DNA from: Mallotus nudiflorus
Lineage: Eukaryota > Streptophyta > Magnoliopsida > Malpighiales > Euphorbiaceae
Assembly: GCA_947683625.1 (NCBI GenBank)
Contig: CANTUR010000002.1
Location: 9,332,501-9,396,500, forward strand
DNA: 64,000 bases
Reading direction: 5' to 3'
Shown: positions 1 to 11,500 of the stretch, piece by piece
Position numbering within the stretch: position 1 is the first letter of the stretch
Layout of the letters: each line of letters begins with the position of its first letter
Notes under the pieces: generated by a model
The model's database searches: none
What the model was told of the DNA's origin: nothing
Seen by the model: only the letters and a program-made list of their open reading frames with translations
Program-made: the position numbers and the translations under genes

Positions 1-558
1 TGGAGAATGAGAGTGGTCGAAAGATTAAAGAATTAAAATTAGATCGAGGAGGGGAATTCACTTTAAAGGAATTCCAAGAGTTCTGTGCAACAAGTGGAAT
101 TCAGAATTTTCTCACTGTGCCAAGATCTCTATAACAAAATGGCATTGCAGAAAGAAAAAATAGAACCATTCTTAATATGGCACGAAGCATGCTTAAAAGC
201 AAACATTTGCCTAAAGAATTTTAGGCTGAAGCAATAGCTATAATAGTCTACTTGTCCAATCAATCTCCAACAAGAAGTGTATGGGGAAAGACATTGCAAG
301 AAGCTTGGAATAGAAGAAACCCCAGAATTTCTCACTTTAGAGTATTTGGAAGTTCAGCCCATGTTCATGTATCAGATGAAAGAAGAACCAAGCTAGATGA
401 TAAAATTGAAAGATACATCTTCATCGACTATTCTACTCATTCAAAAGGGTACAAACTATACAATCCAAACAACAAGAAGTTTGTAATCAGTCGAGATGTG
501 ATGTTTGACGAAGAAGGTGAATGGGACTTCAACTCTTCCATAGATGAATTCAACTTCT
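1..558 (+). pseudogene. copia integrase remnant
   Basis: The reading frame from base 2 onward gives the integrase core: an LDRGGEF stretch carrying a catalytic Asp, then NGIAERKNRTI carrying the catalytic Glu. The C-terminal part has the typical HFRVFGSSAHVHV and the GYKLYNPNNKKFVISRDVMF region. Two in-frame stops, one before QNGIAERK and one in the KEF-AEAI stretch, break it. An intact piece runs from about 252 to 558. The frame is cut at 558 by the solo LTR and resumes at about 2082. In life it would join cDNA to host DNA as part of the copia polyprotein. Confidence 0.85.
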
Positions 559-2076
559 TGTTAGTGATATGTACTAGGTCAATCATGTATCACCATGCTT
601 GACTTTATCATTTTATTTAATAAAGAGGCATTTTGCATTATCATTTTATGTTATGATAGTTACTTGAATAGTCAATTCTTACTAAGGTCATCAAATATGT
701 GACTTAATAGTAAAACCCTTAGATTAAATATGAGTTCTATTTAAATTATCCATAGTCATAATAATGTATTATGGCTAGTATGGTGTTGATTGATGACTAT
801 GTTTTACTAATCATGAATATGAGATATTAAGCCAACTCATAGGTACTTATTTGAGAAATAAAGTGTTGGATTGACCCATTATAAGAATACTACATAGATA
901 ATTGTCATAAGTAATTCTCATCATAATAATATTGGCTTAGTCCTCTGACCTTGAAATCACCAAGGATTTCTACATTACTATTTTATATTTTGACACAATC
1001 TTACATTATCTTTAACTGGATGATAAAATAGGTTGTTGTTGGGTATAAAATGAGTTATGTGAAAAATGTGAGTGATTGAGAAGGAATTTGTCTCTCATTT
1101 AATATGAGTAAGATATCTATGGGCCCCTTGATAAGATAGACTAAGGAAAATGCATGGTCATGCTAAAGTAAATTGATAAAGAGTTATCATTCTCAGTCTA
1201 CTTGGAATTAAGAAATATATGATTAAATTCTGTAAGGATGACATAATCTATGCCTTATATTCAATCAAGATATCATGTGACAAAGGGACTAGAATATTCA
1301 TTGTATATTAGGTTATGTCAGATTATTGACTTCACATTACTTGGGTAGTCATAATGTCTTGCTAAAGGCCACTTATGACTTGTAAGCCTAATTAGAGATT
1401 TAAGGCCCACTGCTAATGCCATATGAACCTATAGGGTCACACACTTTGAACAAGCCTAAAATGAATATGGGTTTAACAAGCCCAAATAAGCATTGTGAAA
1501 ATAAATAAATGAAATATTTATTTATTTATTTAAGGTAAAGGTTATCTTAAATAAATAGGATATTATTTTTGATTTAATTTTAAATAAAATCAGAATAAGA
1601 ATAACTGAGAAATTACCAAAAGGTAATTTGGTAAGTGAAACCCTAATTTAAATTTCTATAAATATGTTATATTCTCTAGGGTTTTAAACACTAGTTATTC
1701 TGCCACCAAATTCATTTTCTCTCTTTTAGAAAACAAAATATAGAGTTCTTTTTAACTCTTGATTTATGAGAAATCAAGAGAAGGTGCTAGCACACAAGTA
1801 TTCATTTTTAAATTAAGGGTTGCTTATATGGACACTTGTGGAGGTTGAATTCTTTTGGAGATGTCACAAATTTGAACTGCTAAATTAAAAGCTCGAGGTA
1901 AGGTGTCATCGGAGTGAGCCTCCTCTCTTGCTTCCAGATTTCTTGCCCATTTTGCCTTTGTGGTAAGAAAATGAAAACCCTAGATTTAATCAATTAATCG
2001 AATTACTTGGATCCTAGTTCGGGTTTATTATTAAAATTTTATTTTTTCACTGCATATGGAATCGCGAAACCCAACA
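559..2076 (+). mobile_element. solo LTR (Angela-like copia family) inside integrase
   Basis: This 1518-bp segment starts TGTTAGTGATATG and ends AAACCCAACA, flanked on both sides by CTTCT (554-558 and 2077-2081), a perfect 5-bp target duplication. Its sequence matches, in opposite orientation, the two LTRs of the copia element at 38217-46278, including the U3 start, the AATAAAGAGGCATTTT stretch and the U5 end. No internal domain is present, so the element was reduced to one LTR, presumably by LTR-LTR recombination. Confidence 0.92.
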
Positions 2077-2081
2077 CTTCT

Positions 2082-3830
2082 TTCCTTAGATTGATGAAAC
2101 AGAACAAACACCAGTGGAGCAACTAGGTGAACATCAGTAAGAGCACGTAACACCACTTGCCTCACCAATGCAAAGTGATGAAGGAAATTCACCGCCATCT
2201 TTCCTGGCTGAAAGAAATGAAGAACGCATAAGAAGTCTTGAAGATCTTTATGAGTGACTGATTGACTTGAAAATCTCACTCTTTTTTGTCTTTTTGCTGA
2301 TTGTGAACGAGTGAACTTTCAAGGAGCTGCACAAGATGAAAAATGGAGAAATGCAATAGATGATGAAATCAAAGCCATTGAAAAGATTGACACATGGGAA
2401 CTAACAGCTCTTCCAAAAGGACATAAGCCAATTGGTGTCAAATGGGTTTACAAAACAAAGAAGAATATAAAATGAGAGGTTAAAAAGCACAAAGCAAGGC
2501 TAATTGCTAAAAGCTATATTCAAAAACCTGGAATTGACTATAATGAGGTATTTGCTCTTGTTGCACGCTTAGAGACTATAAGACTGATTATTTCTTTAGC
2601 AGCTTAAAATAAGTGGAAGACTCACCAGATGGATGTAAAGTCAGCTTTTCTAAATGGAATTCTTGAATAGGAAGTCTACATTTAGCAAGCACTAGGCTAT
2701 AAAGTCAAAGGACAAGAATCCAAAGTCCTAAAATTGAAAAAGACTCTTTTATGGATTGAAGCAAGCTCTTAGAGTATGGAATAGCAAAATTGACAAGTAT
2801 TTTCAATAGAGCAGTTTCATCAAATGTCCATATGAACATGCCCTCTATTTCAAAATCAAAGATAAAGATGTCTTGATCATGTGCTTGTATGTGGACAATT
2901 TGATCTTCACTGGGAGCAACCCCAACACGTTCAAAGATTTCAAAAAAGAAATGATAATGTAGTTCGAGATGATGAATATTGGATTGATGGCATACTACCC
3001 TAACATTGAAGTCAAACAAAAGGAAGATGGGATTTTCATTTGACAAGAAAGCTACATAAAGGAGATCCTTAAGAAATTCAAAATGGATGATTGCAACCCA
3101 ATAAACACACTGATGGAGTGTGGAATCAAGTTGTTTAAACACGATGAAGCAGAAAAGGTTGATCCAACACTTTTTAAAAGTCTAGTTAGATGTTTGTGAT
3201 ATCTAACTTGTACAAGGCCCGACATTCTTTATAAAACAAGACTTGTGAATCGTTACATAGAGACTCCAACAATCACTCATTTTAAGGCTGCAAAGAGAAT
3301 TATTCGCTACCTCAAAGGTACAATAGATTTTGGCTTATATTATTAAGTTTCTGATGATTATAAGCTCATTGGATATAGTGACAGTGATTGGGCTGGAGAT
3401 AGCGATGATCAAAAAATCACAACTAGTTTTGTATTTTTCTTAGGAGACATCACTTTCACTTGGATGCCAAAGAAGTAACCAATTGTCACTTTGTCAACAT
3501 GTGAAGTTGAGCATGTTGCTGCTACAACGTGTGTTAGTTATGTAATTTGGCTCCAGAATTTATTGAAGGAATTGAACATGTCACAAGTGGAACCAATAGA
3601 GATTCGTGTTGATAACAAGTCAATAATAGTTTTAGCTAAATATCCAGCGTATCATGATTGGAGCAAACATATCGATATTTGGTATCATTACATAAGAGAA
3701 TGCATTACGGAGTAAGATGTGAAACTAGAATATGTGAAGTCTCAATATCAAATTGTCGATATCTTTACCAAGCCATTGAAAGAAACAAATTTTGTCAGAT
3801 TAAGAGATACACTTGGCATTATAAAACAAG
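2082..3830 (+). pseudogene. copia reverse transcriptase and RNase H remnant
   Basis: Translation in shifting frames gives the copia RT start (the KWRNAIDDEIKAIEK and GVKWVYKTK stretches), QMDVKSAFLNGILE, and near 3491-3715 the RNase H end (STCEVEHVAA, then a VDNKSIIVLAKYP segment). Frameshifts occur around 2740 and 3480, and stops are frequent. It follows the split integrase and precedes the PPT. Originally this was the enzyme that copied element RNA to DNA. It is not functional here. Confidence 0.85.
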
Positions 3831-3842
3831 TTTTAGGGGGAG
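3831..3842 (+). promoter_or_regulatory. polypurine tract of the copia element
   Basis: TTTTAGGGGGAG lies immediately before the LTR start TGTTAAATAATT. A purine block abutting a TG dinucleotide marks the plus-strand priming site of an LTR retrotransposon. Confidence 0.75.
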
Positions 3843-4284
3843 TGTTAAATAATTAAACTTGTTTTATGGTCTTAAGCAAAAGAAGAAAAGTTGTGGCTAA
3901 AACTAAAAGAGAGGCATGATAATTAAGTCCATGTGAAATTGTCTTTCCACTTGTATGTTTTATTGTGGTGTTAGGTGTTTAGATATAATGTGTAGTTTTA
4001 ATTATTTTGTATTAATTTATTTATAAGCATTTTAAGTGATTTGTATTAGTTTGGGGTTAGTATAAATACCCCCTCTTCCCTGCACTGTAATTATCAAGCA
4101 AATAATTCAGAAATAAAAGCTTGAGTTATAAGAGTTTTAGAAATATTTTTATGTTCTTGAGTGTTTGAGAGAGTTTAATTAAGATTGTTTGAGTGTTCAA
4201 TGTTTAATATGAATATTTTATTGTCATATAGATAATTTGTAATATTATTATTTATTACAAGAATGAGACTAGGGTATATCTACA
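3843..4284 (+). repeat. 3' LTR of the first copia element
   Basis: The LTR starts TGTTAAATAATT right after the PPT. A TATA-like GTATAAATACCCC is near 4060, consistent with a U3/R promoter. The end at TACA (4284) is the best TG...CA partner and gives about 440 bp, but the other LTR is outside the window, so the right edge is provisional. It ends about 465 bp upstream of the ROMO1-like start codon. Confidence 0.6.
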
Positions 4285-4748
4285 CTGATACTTTGAAGGA
4301 CCGTTAAAAATTGGATGTCAAAAAAATATATTTATATAAATGAAATATTTATTAGTTACTATTTTGTTCAATATTTGATATAATTCATGTCATCATATAC
4401 CAGATACTAAGCACACTTTGTAGGGCTTGAATAAACAAAATTTATAATGTAAAATAGCTTAAAATAAAAGTTAATAGGTGAAATAGGTTACAGTGATAAA
4501 ATTTGAGAGGGTTGAAGTATGTATTCGGCCGGAAAGAATTTTGTCCGAATTTTTTCTCGCCTTTGGAGATCGATGATGTGGGGGCGCAAAGCAAACCTGT
4601 AGCTCACCTCTCTTCACCCTTCCCTACCCTATTACTTTAAAACCACTAGAGTTCAAAGAAGTAAACTAGCTATTACAAAATTCTCGGCGACTGATAAAAT
4701 ACGTAGCTTACCACCGCTGCTGACCATACACACACATATATCGTTCAA
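4285..4748 (+). promoter_or_regulatory. upstream region and presumed 5' UTR of the ROMO1-like gene
   Basis: No coding sequence is seen here. It is the only space available for the promoter, between the copia LTR and the ATG at 4749. The part after about 4500 is less AT-rich than the flanking DNA, as expected for a core promoter and leader. No clear TATA box was identified, so transcript start and motifs are inference. Confidence 0.4.
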
Positions 4749-7222
4749 ATGGCCAGGGATAGCTGCCTGACTCGTGTCACAGCTGGAGCCGCCATCGGTG
4801 GTGCTGTCGGTGGTGCTGTAGGTACCTCTCTTAAACCCTTTAAACATCTATCGTTATTGTGATTTTGCTTAGTATTTGTGCTTTTTTGTTGTTATTGGTC
4901 TACTGGGTTCTTTCTTGTTTCTTGAAATTGCATCTGGGCATGCGTTTCTTCCTTGTAGGGGCTGTGTATGGGACATATGAGGCAATCAGGTATAAGGTAC
5001 AGTAGCAGAACTGGCAATATTCTTTTATCATTAGCCAACTGAATTGTTTCTTAATGCTTTTCATTTCAATTTAGATGGGCTCAATCTGCTCATGTAAGAA
5101 AACAGCAGAGAGTTATTTTTAAGATGGAGAGACCGGAAAATCCATAGTTTCAAATTGACAAACCGGGAGAATTTATTGCTCCTCTAAAAGCTGTGTGTGC
5201 TAGTCAAAGTCTCTCCAAAATCAACTAGATATAACCTTTTATTTTTAATTCCTGCAAACTCCAAACTAACTGAAGCATTGTCTAAGTAATCAGAGCAGGT
5301 CAGTCTAGCCATGTACTAACGTGCTTGGACTTGACTTGTTTCTTAACAAACTTTAAATATAGGCTCCAGCTTGACGCATTTAAATTCCTGACATGTTTTA
5401 ATGTGATTTTATATATTGATTTTGAATATTGACAATGGTTGCAGAAATAAAGTTGAATTGTTGGAGTTGTTTATTTTGTGCCTAAAAGGTTTAATTGTTA
5501 TCTGCGTTTTTAGGCTTTAATTTCTAGCTGGTAAAGTATCTAAGTGATATTACCGAAACTGGATCCCTCCTTTTCTGAAGTTGAGAATATGTATAAATCC
5601 ACAAAATGTTAAATGCTGTTGCATGGTGCTCACGTGACAGGATGTCTCGTACATTAGTTATTTACTTGAGAGTTTAAAGTAAGCTTATATTCCTCATCTG
5701 TGTCTAATTCCACTTCTAAATTAATTTTAGCCAAAGGTTTTGTTAATTATTTATATCTAAAACTGAAATTGCATATGGTCTTTTGTTTGTGTTTTGACAA
5801 TGCCTCCGCACTTTTGACTGTACCGAACATACCTTACAACCTTCTTTCACCAATATTCAAGGAATTTGAGAAGAGAAAACAGTTTGTCCTCTTTTTTTCT
5901 TTTCTTTCTTTTTTTCCTTTTCTTTTCTTTCTCTTTTTTTTTTTACTAGTAGAGGTGTGGATGTGGGGGATGCCTTCATTTATACTCTGTCTTGAAAGCT
6001 AACAACAAACAATTCTTGCTTCATTCATTATCTTTCTGCATTAATTAAGACTAACAGACATCTTTGACATTACGTTCTTTGTCATGCAGTTTGTTGGCTT
6101 GTCCATCATTAAGGTATAAGAATAAATAGCTGGAATTTCTTGCAACTCGACAATCTGATGTTTGAATGTTTTCTCCAACTTTCTTGAATGCTTAACTGAA
6201 GTTGTCTTTAAAATACAGAAATGTAATTTCTGCATGAAATTCCGGCATGTAGATTCAAATGGTGCTTTTTGTGCTTTTTTTCATCGTTGAGTAGGTGTTT
6301 GCAATTAATGTTAAATGTGGGATACGTCCATTTTTGGGATCAATCATGTTGCCATGTCAGGTTCTCTACCAAAAGGAAGGATTAGTTTTGTTTTTTGGCA
6401 ACAAGATGAGCTATACTTGTAGATAGCATGCTGTTATCAGTATGCAACTGTTGGCTGGAAATTGCCACATTAGATCAGTGATGCAGAATTTAGGCTGCTT
6501 AATTTGTTGTTTTCATATTCTGGGTCAGCTTGAACTTGAACTTGAATCATATGCTCTTGATTTTCATTTAGTTTAATGTTCTTCAAGTGAGGTGTTAAAT
6601 TAGCGTCAAAAATGCTTGGAGTGCTCTGTTTTGCTACAGGCTTCTTTTTGTCCATTTATTTCACTAACCCAACTATAACAACTGTTCAGAAACATACTAA
6701 AAACCAGAAGAATATTGAAAAGCAAAATGCTTTGTTTAAGTTCCTTGTGCTGCTTTTCTGGGGTGGAGATTTCTTCAGCCCTGAGATGCTGGTATGATGT
6801 GACCAATGTACTGCGATCGCACATGCCAAACAGGGAAATGTTTTTCTAAAACCTTGCAAAGGTGAAGTCAATCAATGGACCAAGGTCATCAAGCTTCACC
6901 CTCTGATTTCATGCAACATGTTCTGTTTTCTTTTAGATAGATTAACCTGCTAGCTAATCATATCTATCAATCATTTTCTGTTTAGATAATCCAGCTGCTG
7001 TTTTTCTTTTAGATCTTGCTCACCCTATATGTAAATAAAAATATTCCAAATCAATGTTCTTATATGAAGTTAGTTTGATAATTTTTTTTAGTCTTTTGAA
7101 AAATGCAGGTGCCAGGACTCTTGAAGATCAGGCATATTGGACAAACAACATTAGGCAGTGCTGCCATTTTTGGTCTTTTCCTGGGTGCTGGGAGCCTGAT
7201 ACATTGTGGGAAATCATATTAA
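4749..7222 (+). CDS. ROMO1: ROMO1/Mgr2-family mitochondrial inner-membrane protein
   Basis: Three exons, 4749-4821, 4959-4996 and 7109-7222, join through GT...AG introns into a 74-residue protein beginning MARDSC. The first intron splits a Gly codon after its first base. The second (4997-7108, 2.1 kb) lies between codons. The protein has two glycine-rich hydrophobic segments, about residues 12-33 (GxxxG-type AIGGAVGG) and 47-68 (GQTTLGSAAIFGLFLGAG), joined by a basic loop with RYKVPGLLKIRHIG. This is the conserved pattern of reactive oxygen species modulator 1 / Mgr2, about 79 residues in humans. Family members sit in the mitochondrial inner membrane next to the TIM23 translocase, where Mgr2 affects lateral release of proteins; ROMO1 is linked to ROS production. 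Cys6 and Cys70 are the only cysteines. No frame damage is visible. Family assignment is firm; the plant role is inferred. Confidence 0.9.
4997..7108 (+). other. intron 2 of the ROMO1-like gene
   Basis: It starts GTACAG and ends TGCAG. It holds no recognisable gene or element; short ORFs in it (for example 5700-6002 and 6606-6871) have no family resemblance. A pyrimidine-rich block (about 5885-5945) is the only notable feature. At 2.1 kb it is far longer than the 222 bp of coding sequence it interrupts. Confidence 0.8.
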
Positions 7223-7481
7223 GCGAAATCTGGCGTTCGCCAAATTAATTTTCTGTTCCTAAAGGTTCTGCTTTTGTGTTTCACTTATCTTGAACAGCAT
7301 GGATACGCTTTGATCTGGCTATTTGTTCTTGGAAAGCCAAATTTCATTTTTGTTAGTTCTATGACTTCAGAAATAGCTGAATTGCAGTTAGTATTCTTGT
7401 GAAATTCTACAGTTTTCTTGCTTCGATAACTGAATCTTGATTTGATCATAAGCTCAATTTTCTTCTTGGAGCAGTTTCTCT

Positions 7482-8404
7482 GGGTGTAATTGAGCCGAGC
7501 TGAGATTTAGTTCGTTTATAATCGAATCGAGCTCGATATGCCACTTGATGTTCATAAAATGTTCGCGAGTTTAAATGAGCTGAAAGAGATTTTGAAAATG
7601 CAAATTATAAATTAAAATTATATATTAAAAATAAAAATAAATTATTTACGAAATAAATTATAGGGATAAGTATAATTTTGATCAATGTGATTTTTTTTTA
7701 AGTATCATGTGTTTCATAATATTTTATATTTTAGTACCATTTTAACAAATAATGTTTAAAATATATGTTTTAATGTAAAAATAATTTGCATTTTCAATAC
7801 TAAAATCATATAATGAATAATATATCATTCAACTAGTTATAATAAACCTACAAAAAATTAAATTTAGATGTATTTTTAATTTAATTATGAATAGAAAGAA
7901 ATGATTTCTAAAATAAACTTACAATAGTTTTTAAAAATAATCAATTAGTTAGATTGATATTAAATTATACATAGAACAAATTTATCATTGAAATTTAATA
8001 TTATATTAATGTTTTCTCATAAAATAATAATAATTTTAGTTAGAATGATATTAAAGTGTAAAAAAATATGTAACACAAGATGCTTAAATGCCAAAAAAAG
8101 ATCACATGATTGGTTTTGCCAAAAGGCAAAACCACATGATCAAAATTTCACTTATCCTTAAATTATAATATATTTAATAAAATTATGATTTTATTTTAAT
8201 AATATATTTTTAAAATATTTTTTACAATAAGAGTTTATATGTTATATATCTAAAATCAAACTAATTACGAGCTGACTTGCGAACTTCACAAATCGAACTT
8301 TGTATAATTTGAGTTTGATTCGTTTACCAAACAAACATTAATATATAAGTTTGAAAGAGTTTTTATTGAGCAAAATACCGAACAACTTGACTCATTTACA
8401 ACCC
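7482..8404. mobile_element. MITE-like TIR element (GGTGTAAT family), copy 1
   Basis: The left end GGGTGTAATTGAGCCGAGCT is matched imperfectly by the inverted right end (GGGTTGTAAATGAGTCAAG when read from the other strand, ending at 8404). Just inside the ends are CGAGCTCGA-like motifs. A second MITE (7663-8159) is nested inside, leaving about 430 bp of this element, the same size as the related copy at 51271-51701. I could not see a convincing target duplication, so the exact edges are uncertain. Confidence 0.55.
7663..8159. mobile_element. nested MITE with 8-bp target duplication
   Basis: AAATTATA occurs at 7655-7662 and again at 8160-8167, directly flanking a 497-bp AT-rich segment whose ends are inverted copies. 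GGGATAAGT...AATTTTGATCA on the left matches AAGGATAAGTGAAATTTTGATCATGTGG read backwards from the right. No coding capacity. The 8-bp duplication suggests a non-autonomous hAT-type element. A perfect 9-bp-arm hairpin (GGTTTTGCC/GGCAAAACC) lies at about 8112-8133. Confidence 0.7.
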
Positions 8405-9879
8405 TATGCGAGATGTGAGAAGGAATAGTGGGTTTTCATTCAGTTCGGATTATGTGGTTCAAAGTATATAAATTTCATGTAACTAAATATAATGTAATGA
8501 CCAAATCAAACTGCTATAAGGTAGGTTTTCTATTAGTATATTGTATATGGTGTGATTATTTTAATGAGCTATTCAATCAAAACTATCTAGTTTTTAAAGT
8601 TAAATTTAGCAAATTTGATATAACACATGTATCTATATGAAAGAAGGGTAATTTAAGTCGGCAATTTAACTTAAGATGAGTAATGATCATGCCTTAAAGA
8701 AACATTTTCCATTCCTTTTGTCTTCAACAATAGTTACATTAATAATAATCTCTAATCATTTTTGCTAAGGCCAATTTTTTCACTACCGCTTTATTTCCCA
8801 ATCCAATTGGGTCACGTATTTTATATATAAGTTAACTAAAATATAGTGAAGGAAAGAGATAAGTGCTAGGAGAACTTTGCACCTATTATAGGTTCATCCA
8901 GGTAATTAGAGTCCTTGTGAGTGACAATTAGTTACTAAACCTACCAACCACCAAACATTAGGAAAAACTTTACTTGTTGCTTATTGGATCATCCACTAGA
9001 AATATTTGTTTTCCCTGATCTTCTAATGTTAACAAAGATATGAATTGGCAAAGCTAAATTTATACAAATCTAACCAACCTACGAGCTAGCAGCTTGTGAA
9101 GGATTTTGGTATATGCATCCAAAAAATGAAAGAGGAATCAAGTATAACATAGTGGTAACCTTAAGTTATAAATTTGGCATGATCAAGATAAACCGTAACT
9201 ATTGCCTTTGTAGAATTTTGACGTATATGTCGCTAATCTGAAGGCAAAAAAAAAAAAAAAGCCTAATGCCTAACAATTATCATTTATTTATCTGCTAAAA
9301 TGAAAAGACTGCTCTTTCTTATCATGAAAAGCAAAAAATGATGCAATATTACGTAATAACTTTTTCTCGTTTTCATTCATTTATGTATCTGTTTGGAAAC
9401 ATTTATTTTGCCTCCTCCTTTGTACTGTTCCTGAGATAGAATACAATCATTACTTCACCAGCTTCAAGCTTCAAACCACACATATATATGTACGTCTTTC
9501 CTCTAAATCGCATAGACAACCCTTTTCATGAAGCACGAAGTTCTCCACACTAAGAGTTTCTATTATTATTCATAGTCATATATCATGCTAGGCATTGTAA
9601 TCACTAGCTTCTAGTTATTTACTTGCTTGTTTCATTTCTACTTCAAACAAAACAAAATAATTGGTTCACATGCTTCAAACCTGACAAAATATCACCTATT
9701 TGATGTTTATGTTCACCACTTCAACTCGATAGCTAAGATCAATAAACCATTTTTCATTTTCACCTGACTTTGCCAGACTTATGAACGTTCCTTTGTGATG
9801 TAAGGACATAAGCTTAACAACTATAAGTTTGAAAAGCTCCTCAATAGGAAATCCTTTACCTCTCTATCATCATCAAATC
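8405..9879. other. intergenic DNA, nothing recognised
   Basis: AT-rich sequence without long ORFs, paired repeats or protein similarity that I can recognise. The short ORF at 8428-8640 shows no family motif. A run of about 17 A residues is near 9247-9263. Confidence 0.6.
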
Positions 9880-11500
9880 TGTTGACCTTTTGCATGATCA
9901 AAGTGTTAATCTACCTCAAATCAACCTTAGTTTTAACTTTAATAATCAATTTTTATTACTAACTTGTATGTTTAAGAATGCATCTTAGTTAAGGCTAATG
10001 GCATGTTTAACTAATGGAGTTATGGAATTCAAAATGTGGCCAAAACATAAAGACAAGGACGCTCATGAATGATGTCACGATCATGAGCATTCCTATAGTC
10101 TTAAAGGAATCAAGTGAAGCTAATGGAGTTAATTGCATAAAAGGTTATCAAAATTTACACTAAATTTCATTTTAGTTATATAACTTTAATTTGTATCTTT
10201 TTAGTTATAAAATTTTGACTTTAATTACATAAAGAAGTCACCTAAAATAATTTCATCTATTTTTGATGGTGTGGCACACTAGAGTTACCACATCATAGCC
10301 TAATATAACTGAAATTATTATATCATACTGTCACGCTACCTTCTTCATAAGACTATTGACCATAATTTTACTTTACTTTTTATTTTTATTTTTTTTATAC
10401 TCAACCTTATAAAATTATGATCAATGACCTCATGAACAAGGTGACGCGGTAGTGTGATATGAAAATTTTTATTGAGTTAGATTATAATATGACAATTTAA
10501 GTGTGCCACGTTATCCAAATTAGCCAAAATTATTTTAGGTGACTTTTCTGTGTGATTAAAATCAATATTTTGTAATAAGAAAGATACAAATTAAATTTGT
10601 GTAAAGTTTGATAACTTTTAATACAATTTAGCCAAAGCTATGTTCAAGAGGATAGTGATCCTCATGATCTCCATCATGATCTAAGGAGGCTTATTACGAT
10701 CGTAATAATCTTTTTTATTATCCCAAAGTTGTAAAAGCTTGAACAGCAAATGATGGCAGTCGTCCTCATGATCATGGTCATAATCATGAGCATGGTTGTG
10801 GCCTTCACTTTATAGCTCTCAATTGTTAGTTCGTATAAAAAATGACTACATTTTTATTCCCTATGATTGTGACATGCATCCTCATGATCGTGAGCATGCT
10901 TAATCTTGCAAAAAGTGAAAATAACATAAGATGAAGATGGAGAAGTGTTGAGGTGAAATTTCAAGTCTTCAATAGCTAGTTTTGCACCCTCCACTATAAA
11001 TAAAAGATTAAAACTTCATATAAAGAGTTAGAGTGTCGGTGGAGTAAATTTATTGTGAAAATTCATTAACCAAACTCAATTTCTTTCGCATTTCTTTTTA
11101 TATATTCATTTCTTATAAACATACTCTTGTTGAGTTTGCATTTACCCTTCTTGTGAGAGTTGGGTGTATGCTAAGTTGATAAGATTCTTTCATTTAATCT
11201 TTTTTGGGTTAAGAAATGAGTAGTGAGGATCAATCAATATTAAATTGGTATTGTTCCATGTAAAAAAACCTTATTTATAAGAGGTTGTGTGTAATCCTTG
11301 TAAAAACTTGTGAAAAGGTTGAAGTGTGAATCTTGAAAACACTTAGCAATAGGTTTAAACATTAGCTTAGAAAACATTTAAGTGAGACTAGAAAACTCAT
11401 TATTGTAAGGTTGGTGTTGAGCCATAAAACACCTTATTGTAATCAATTTTGGGAATAATATTGTGGTGGGTGATTGAAAAATCTATCATTAGTAAGTTAG
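9880..11500 (+). mobile_element. LTR fragment related to the solo LTR at 46512-47714
   Basis: It starts TGTTGACCTTTTGCATGATC, matching the start of the solo LTR at 46512. Similarity resumes over about 11020-11470 (for example GTTGATAAGATTCTTTC). Two events obscure it: a long-inverted-repeat MITE (10138-10620) and loss of its 3' end where the outer Tat LTR begins at 11501. The expected TTTTCA terminus is absent, so the fragment is probably truncated by that insertion. It has several CTCATGATC...GAGC motifs in the presumed U3. Confidence 0.7.
10138..10620. mobile_element. long-TIR MITE (fold-back)
   Basis: Nearly the whole segment is an imperfect palindrome. The left arm begins TAAAAGGTTATCAAAATTTACAC and the right arm, read on the minus strand, begins TAAAAGTTATCAAACTTTACAC. 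The arms continue in parallel for about 200 bp, including AAGTCACCTAAAATAATTT and GTGGCACACT in both. It has no coding capacity. No target duplication was certain. Arms of this length suggest a non-autonomous MULE-type or fold-back element. Confidence 0.75.

Larger units (their letters stand above)
1..4284 (+). mobile_element. Ty1/copia retrotransposon, 3' part (5' end outside window)
   Basis: Integrase, reverse transcriptase and RNase H remnants lie in copia order on the plus strand, followed by a polypurine tract and an LTR. The 5' LTR, gag and protease would lie left of the window. The coding part is interrupted by an unrelated solo LTR at 559-2076. Many stops and frameshifts show that it is dead. 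The right edge was chosen because TGTT at 3843 pairs with TACA ending at 4284, and it is uncertain without the 5' LTR. Confidence 0.85.

Noticed and set aside
2031..3142. Minus-strand ORFs of 82 and 145 codons
   Set aside because: They are complements of the copia RT remnant, whose plus-strand motifs are clear.
5700..6002. 100-codon ORF in ROMO1 intron 2
   Set aside because: Low-complexity Phe/Leu run from a pyrimidine tract inside an intron. No family similarity.
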